Assembly (NCBI GenBank): GCA_017395275.1
Contig: JAFPVN010000099.1
Location: 1-9,175 of the forward strand
DNA length: 9,175 nucleotides
Direction of reading: 5' to 3'
From: Candidatus Methanomethylophilaceae archaeon
GTDB lineage: Archaea > Thermoplasmatota > Thermoplasmata > Methanomassiliicoccales > Methanomethylophilaceae
The translations under genes were made by a program, and so were the position numbers. Of this stretch, positions 5,905 through 9,175 are shown piece by piece. The notes below the pieces were generated by a model, which was not told the origin of the DNA, made no database searches, and worked only from the letters and a program-made list of their open reading frames with translations. Every line of letters begins with the position of its first letter. The first letter of the stretch is position 1.

Positions 5905-6270
5905 TCAGAACATGTGGGCGAATCCGAACATGAATCCGACGACGGATACCGCCAGACCGACGAGGGCGATGATCATGAAGAGCTTCTTCTTCTCGTCCTT
6001 GACGCCGGTTACGCGGACGAAGGACTGCGTGTATCCGCCGAGGAACATGCCTATGGCCCCGAATATGGCGGACCCGATGTAGAATGAGAAGGGCAGGAGC
6101 ACCACCGAGATTATTCCCAGGACCAGCGATCCGATGGCGAACATCCTGGAGTTGATCAGGTACTTGGCCTCGCCGTTCTCGGCGTATCTCATGTTGAGCT
6201 TCCAGTCGCATGCGTCGCAGAAGATGGCGTCGTCGTCGTTCTCCTTCCCGCACTTCGGGCATTTCTTCAT
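5905..6270 (-). CDS. Zinc-ribbon membrane protein (121 aa)
   Basis: The N-terminus is a four-cysteine zinc ribbon, CPKCGKE...CDAC (Cys4, 7, 18, 21). About 20 residues of linker follow, then three hydrophobic segments (about 43-60, 62-80 and 97-118) split by a charged loop VKDEKKK (90-96). The ribbon would face the cytoplasm. Such zinc-ribbon plus membrane-helix proteins are widespread in archaea and mostly uncharacterised. Gene order and 9-nt spacing suggest co-transcription with the downstream YkgJ-type metal-binding protein. No Shine-Dalgarno sequence precedes the ATG. A TATA box at 6293-6300 puts the start of transcription at the start codon, so the mRNA is probably leaderless. Confidence 0.85.
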   Translation of the reverse strand: MKKCPKCGKENDDDAIFCDACDWKLNMRYAENGEAKYLINSRMFAIGSLVLGIISVVLLPFSFYIGSAIFGAIGMFLGGYTQSFVRVTGVKDEKKKLFMIIALVGLAVSVVGFMFGFAHMF

Positions 6271-6292
6271 GATGTGCGATAAGGCATCCCAG

Positions 6293-6300
6293 TTATAAAT
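6293..6300 (-). promoter_or_regulatory. TATA box of the zinc-ribbon/YkgJ operon
   Basis: On the minus strand the box reads ATTTATAA, centred 26-27 nt from the A of the ATG at 6270. That predicts a leaderless transcript. The box sits in the 69-nt gap after the methyltransferase stop, so this operon can be transcribed separately. Confidence 0.7.
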
Positions 6301-6339
6301 GTGTCCGTCGCAAGGATGGTACGGAGGATGGTCTCAAAA

Positions 6340-6972
6340 TCATCGTTTTTCGGTATGCTGGCACTTCCGTATCGAGAACACCGCCTCGATGCGGGAGCGG
6401 GAGGCTCCGAAGCGTGTGCTCTCCGTGACCGTGCGGATGTCCCCGCAGGGGAATCCGGGGAAGCATGCCCTCAGGGAATCCTCGGTGAAGTAGCGGTACC
6501 TTATCCCGTTCCCCCTGACCACGGTGTCCTCGGAGATCCTCTCACCCTTCTCCGAACGTAGGTCCCCGGCGGCGAAGACGCGCACCTTCACGCATCCTCC
6601 GTCCCTCACCGTCCTCGCTATCTCGGAAACGGCCCTCGGGACGTCCTCCGGCAGTATGTTCTCCAGGACGTGGAAGAGCAGGGCGCCGTCGAAGCTGTCA
6701 TCGCCGAACGGCATGTCCAATACGGAGGCGCACATCACCTCGGCGGAATCCCCCAGCAGTTCGCGGCATGCCTTCACCGCCTCCTCCGAGAAATCGATCC
6801 CGACCGCGTCGTAACCGGAATCCCTCAGCGCCTCGAGGGTCTTCCCGTTGCCGCACCCGACCTCCAGCAGCCTGGAGCCCTCCGGGAACGGCAGCTCCCC
6901 GGGATCGGTGACCCCTCTCCAGGCACGTCTCTGCGTCCTGTAGAGGTCATTCCAGCGGTCCGCCTGGTCCAT
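6340..6972 (-). CDS. Class I SAM-dependent methyltransferase (210 aa)
   Basis: Rossmann-type methyltransferase of the Methyltransf_11/UbiE-like class. Motif I is LEVGCGNGK (36-44), which binds SAM. The acidic end of strand 2 is GIDFS (58-62), motif II is SVLDMPFGDDSFD (83-95), and the helix after strand 4 begins LLFHVLENI (98-106), with a later GGCVKVRVF strand. The first 20 residues (DRWNDLYRTQRRAWRGV) resemble the N-terminal lid of small-molecule methyltransferases. The C-terminal region has the FTEDSLRACF element seen in this class. The methyl acceptor cannot be read from sequence; small molecules or proteins are possible. It is soluble and cytoplasmic. The start lies 26-27 nt from a TATA box shared with the divergent gene; GGGGG just before the ATG is a weak alternative ribosome binding site. 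Confidence 0.9.
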   Translation of the reverse strand: MDQADRWNDLYRTQRRAWRGVTDPGELPFPEGSRLLEVGCGNGKTLEALRDSGYDAVGIDFSEEAVKACRELLGDSAEVMCASVLDMPFGDDSFDGALLFHVLENILPEDVPRAVSEIARTVRDGGCVKVRVFAAGDLRSEKGERISEDTVVRGNGIRYRYFTEDSLRACFPGFPCGDIRTVTESTRFGASRSRIEAVFSIRKCQHTEKR

Positions 6973-6990
6973 GTCCCCCGATGGTGGCCA

Positions 6991-7006
6991 GACATTATAT
7001 ATTGTC
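6991..7006. promoter_or_regulatory. Near-palindromic TATA box shared by two divergent genes
   Basis: gacattatatattgtc equals its own reverse complement at 14 of 16 positions. Its centre is 26-27 nt from the A of the minus-strand ATG (6972) and 27-28 nt from the A of the plus-strand ATG (7026). No other AT-rich element lies between the two genes, so one core element appears to serve both directions, each giving a leaderless mRNA. Confidence 0.7.
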
Positions 7007-7025
7007 GTTGTCCGATTCCCCGGAC

Positions 7026-7307
7026 ATGGCAGAAGCAGCGTGCGGACTGGGCGGCGACATGCCTCCGATGTCCGATGATGAGAGAGCGGTCGTCGAGAAA
7101 CTGCGCAAGTTGCCGTCGGTCAGCGAGAAGTGCTGCCGCGGACTGTACCTCCTAGGTATCAGGGACATCGAGGACCTGAAGGGGAAGAACCCCGACGACC
7201 TGTTCGGACAGCTGACGGTGAGGAAGGACTTCTATGCGGAACCCTGCATGCAGAAGATGATCAAGATCGCCGTCGGCATGGCCAACAAGGGTATCACCAG
7301 GGACTGA
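7026..7307 (+). CDS. Cdd1-like helix-hairpin-helix protein (93 aa)
   Basis: The core LPSVSEKCCRGLYLLGIRDIEDLKGKNP (about residues 29-56) is a helix-hairpin-helix unit. It is followed by a region of the form DLFGQL...EPCMQKMIKIAVGMAN, as in the small Cdd1 (pathogenicity locus) family. These proteins are thought to bind DNA non-specifically through the hairpin; no specific role is established. Cys36, Cys37 and Cys74 are present, the last in the position of the family's DPC/EPC motif. I chose ATG 7026 rather than 6981 because the earlier start would put the shared TATA box inside the coding region and because 7026 fits a leaderless start. The gene diverges from the methyltransferase and ends 79 nt before the PaaK-type gene. 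Confidence 0.82.
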   Translation: MAEAACGLGGDMPPMSDDERAVVEKLRKLPSVSEKCCRGLYLLGIRDIEDLKGKNPDDLFGQLTVRKDFYAEPCMQKMIKIAVGMANKGITRD

Positions 7308-7351
7308 GAACCTACCGTTGTTCACAGGTAAACCTGACATTCCCGATAGTG

Positions 7352-7359
7352 TTTTAAAC
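7352..7359 (+). promoter_or_regulatory. TATA-like box of the PaaK/ACT operon
   Basis: ttttaaac is centred about 31 nt before the ATG at 7387. That gives a predicted leader of about 5 nt, and no Shine-Dalgarno sequence is seen. An in-frame ATG at 7318 lies upstream of the box and is therefore an unlikely start. Confidence 0.5.
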
Positions 7360-7386
7360 AATGTTAGATTCCCATGCGTGATTACC

Positions 7387-8691
7387 ATGGCATATTGGAA
7401 CAAGGAAATCGAGTGCATGCCGCCGGAGCGCATCAAGGAGCTCCAGCTCGACATGCTGCAGAAACTGATCGCCAATCTCTACGAGAAGAATCAGTTTTAC
7501 CGCAACAAGATGGTCCAGAAAGGGGTGAAGCCCGAGGACATCAAGACCCTCGAGGACATCACCAAGCTGCCGTTTATGTACAAACAGGACCTCAGGGACA
7601 ACTACCCCACGAAGATGTTCACCGTCCCCCTCAACGATGTCGTGAGATTCCACGTCTCGTCCGGAACCACCGGCAAGCCCACCCTCGTGGGATACACCAG
7701 GAACGACCTCGACTACTGGTCCGAGGCACTCGCCAGATCGCTCACCTCATGCGGCGTGACCGACGAGGACGTAATGCAGGTCTCCTACGGATACGGACTG
7801 TTCACCGGAGGCCTCGGGGCCCACTACGGGGCCGAGAAGGTCGGAGCGACCGTCCTCCCCACCGGTACCGGGAACACCGAGCGCCAGATCGAGCTCATGC
7901 AGGACCTCGGCGTTACCGCCATCGCCTGCACTCCGTCGTACCTCATCCACATGATCGACGTCGCCAGGGAGAAGGGCGTGGACATCAGGAAGGACACCAA
8001 GCTCAAGAGGGCATTCCTGGGAGCCGAGCCCTGGACCGAGGGAATGAGGAAGCACATCGAGGATGCCACCGGCATCAAGGCGTACGACATCTACGGGATG
8101 TCCGAGATGGCCGGACCCATGTACACCGAGTGCGAGGAGCGCAACGGCATACACATCCCCTGGGACATCATGTACGTGGAGGTCATCGACCCCGAGACCG
8201 AGCAGCCCGTCCCCGCCGGACAGAAGGGAGAGCTCGTCGTCACCATGCTGAGAAAGGAGGCGTTCCCCCTCGTCAGGTACAGGGTCAAGGACATCACCAA
8301 CGTCATACTCGAGCCCTGCAAGTGCGGAAGGACTTCCGTCCGCATCGCCAGGATCACCGGAAGGACCGACGACATGCTGATCATACGCGGAATCAACGTG
8401 TTCCCGTCGCAGGTCGAGCACACCCTGCTCCAGATACCCGAGGTCAGCGCATCCTACATGATAATTGTCGATAGGATTAATTCCCTCGACGTCATGACAT
8501 TACAGGTAGAACTGAAGCCCGAAGCCTTCAGCGACAAGGTCGAGGAGATGACCGCCGTCAAGAAGAGGGTTGAGTACGAGATGAAGAAGTACCTCAACAT
8601 CGCCGTGAAGGTGGAACTCAAGGAACCGGGATCGCTTCCGAGGTTCGAGGGCAAATCCAAGAGGGTCATCGACAGGAGGACTTACGAATGA
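7387..8691 (+). CDS. paaK: Phenylacetate-CoA ligase-like enzyme (aryl acid-CoA ligase)
   Basis: The 434-residue protein matches the PaaK branch of the ANL superfamily in length and motifs: the opening YWNKEIECMP, P-loop SSGTTGKP (91-98), YGMSE (236-240), CKCGRT (311-316), TGRTDDM (324-330), and LPRFEGKSKRV (417-427) with the probable catalytic lysine at 423. The reaction is an aryl acid plus ATP and CoA giving aryl-CoA, AMP and pyrophosphate. Substrates in the family include phenylacetate, and by inference indoleacetate or hydroxyphenylacetate. It is co-transcribed with a tandem ACT protein through a 4-nt ATGA overlap. In methanogens this pair is often near indolepyruvate ferredoxin oxidoreductase genes, which are not in this window. 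The start at 7387 follows from the promoter and from family N-termini; 7318 would add 23 atypical residues. Confidence 0.93.
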   Translation: MAYWNKEIECMPPERIKELQLDMLQKLIANLYEKNQFYRNKMVQKGVKPEDIKTLEDITKLPFMYKQDLRDNYPTKMFTVPLNDVVRFHVSSGTTGKPTLVGYTRNDLDYWSEALARSLTSCGVTDEDVMQVSYGYGLFTGGLGAHYGAEKVGATVLPTGTGNTERQIELMQDLGVTAIACTPSYLIHMIDVAREKGVDIRKDTKLKRAFLGAEPWTEGMRKHIEDATGIKAYDIYGMSEMAGPMYTECEERNGIHIPWDIMYVEVIDPETEQPVPAGQKGELVVTMLRKEAFPLVRYRVKDITNVILEPCKCGRTSVRIARITGRTDDMLIIRGINVFPSQVEHTLLQIPEVSASYMIIVDRINSLDVMTLQVELKPEAFSDKVEEMTAVKKRVEYEMKKYLNIAVKVELKEPGSLPRFEGKSKRVIDRRTYE

Positions 8692-9095
8692 GCACCATCA
8701 CACAGCTTTCGATATTCATCAACAACGAACCCGGCGCGATCGCCAACATCTCGAAGACGCTGAAGGAGGCCAACATCAACCTGAAGGCCTTCAACATCGC
8801 CGAGGGATCCGGATTCGGTGTGCTCAGGGCGATAGCGGACAAGCCCAAGGACGCGGCTGACAAGCTGAAGAAGCAGAACATCATCGTGAAGCTCACGGAC
8901 GTCATCGCCGTCCCCATGGTCGACCAGCCCGGTTCGATCTACGAGGTCAGCAAGGTCTTCGGCGACGAGAACATCAACATCGAGTACGCCTACGCCTACG
9001 CCGGACCGAAAGGAGCGGCTGTATTCTTCAGAGTCGACGACACCGCGGCTGATGCACGACTTTCTGTGCAGCGACCCCAGCGAGATGCACTATGA
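8688..9095 (+). CDS. Tandem ACT-domain protein with an abnormal, truncated C-terminus
   Basis: Two ACT domains, small-molecule (usually amino-acid) sensor modules, are visible: ITQLSIFINNEPGAIANISK (from residue 4) and DVIAVPMVDQPGSIYEVSK (from residue 71), each with the conserved N/Q-x-PG turn. ACT proteins paired with PaaK are thought to be regulatory subunits or feedback sensors. The start is the ATGA overlap with the ligase stop. The family usually ends with a last helix of about 15-20 residues after FFRVDDTA. Here the frame changes character after residue 121-123 into LSVQRPQRDAL and a stop, while another frame over the same DNA encodes a nuclease tail. The final helix of the second ACT domain is therefore probably lost, by recombination or by a misassembly. 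Confidence 0.85.
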   Translation: MSTITQLSIFINNEPGAIANISKTLKEANINLKAFNIAEGSGFGVLRAIADKPKDAADKLKKQNIIVKLTDVIAVPMVDQPGSIYEVSKVFGDENINIEYAYAYAGPKGAAVFFRVDDTAADARLSVQRPQRDAL

Positions 9096-9175
9096 ACTGC
9101 TGGCTGAGCGGTCACGGTACTTCAAGGAGGATCCGAAGGGGGTAAGTGAAATGTGCAGGGCGATGGAAGATATGC
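9049..9175 (+). pseudogene. C-terminal fragment of an Rpn/PD-(D/E)XK family nuclease-transposase
   Basis: From CTG at 9049 in the +1 frame relative to the ACT gene, the DNA reads LMHDFLCSDPSEMHYELL, then AERSRYFKEDPKGVSEMC, then RAMEDM, open to the window edge. The pattern of HDF.C.....MYY..L..R.RYFKEDE.GV..MC..MEDMR is what I know as the tail of Rpn (recombination-promoting nuclease/putative transposase) proteins, which are abundant in gut methanogens. The catalytic N-terminal nuclease region is absent here, since the upstream sequence is the ACT gene. This is therefore a 5'-truncated remnant or one side of a rearrangement. Coding style (GAG, GAT, mixed) is slightly less GC3-rich than the ACT gene. 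Confidence 0.7.

Noticed and set aside
4876..6087. 403-codon plus-strand open frame across the hydrolase and YkgJ genes
   Set aside because: It runs in another frame through the hydrolase and antisense through YkgJ; its Arg/His/Pro/Gly-rich product is typical of a GC-rich shadow frame.
7374..8474. 366-codon frame inside the PaaK-type gene, and the 7747-8421 minus frame
   Set aside because: Both are frame shadows of the ligase; composition is dominated by Arg, His, Gly and Pro or Leu, Gly, Asp without motifs.
8458..8505. AT-richer patch within the PaaK-type gene (ATA ATT, GAT AGG ATT AAT codons)
   Set aside because: The protein remains in register with the family and no stop or promoter-to-gene arrangement follows; probably local codon variation.

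Overview
The window looks like a chromosomal segment of a GC-rich euryarchaeon, most likely a methanogen of the Thermoplasmata/Methanomassiliicoccales type. That placement is an inference from gene content (XRE-cupin regulator beside an acyl-CoA synthetase, PaaK-type ligase plus tandem-ACT protein, BspA-like leucine-rich repeat surface protein, Rpn-type nuclease fragment) and from promoter architecture. Several genes have an AT-rich TATA-like box about 26 nt from the start codon and no Shine-Dalgarno sequence, as expected of leaderless archaeal mRNAs. No rRNA, tRNA, CRISPR array or complete mobile element is visible.

Layout. 1-728 (minus) is the N-terminal part of a BspA-like LRR_5 surface protein built from near-identical 69-nt repeats; its 3' end lies outside the window. 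903-1136 (minus) is a small unrecognised gene. 1340-2172 (plus) is a coupled pair of pilin-like, single-membrane-segment proteins, preceded by a perfect 13-bp inverted repeat that abuts their TATA box. A bidirectional terminator hairpin at 2200-2214 separates them from a minus-strand operon: an XRE-cupin regulator (3894-4450, broken by a one-base frameshift) followed by an acyl-CoA synthetase (2221-3882). An alpha/beta hydrolase (4598-5389, plus) diverges from this operon. Its tail overlaps a YkgJ-type cysteine-cluster protein (5374-5895, minus), which is preceded in the same operon by a zinc-ribbon membrane protein (5905-6270).

A SAM-dependent methyltransferase (6340-6972, minus) and a small Cdd1-like helix-hairpin-helix protein (7026-7307, plus) diverge from one nearly palindromic TATA box. 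The right end carries a phenylacetate-CoA-ligase-like enzyme (7387-8691) translationally coupled to a tandem ACT-domain protein (8688-9095). The ACT protein's C-terminus is abnormal: at about 9049 the sequence switches, in another frame, into what looks like the C-terminal tail of an Rpn/PD-(D/E)XK nuclease-transposase, which runs off the window.

How the genes may work together. The XRE-cupin regulator probably senses a ligand linked to the synthetase and may control both the synthetase and the divergent hydrolase from the 147-bp spacer. PaaK-ACT probably activates an aryl acid such as phenylacetate or indoleacetate to its CoA thioester, with the ACT protein as amino-acid sensor. The most unusual points are the symmetric shared TATA box, the ACT/nuclease junction, the regulator frameshift, and the dyad next to the pilin-pair promoter.
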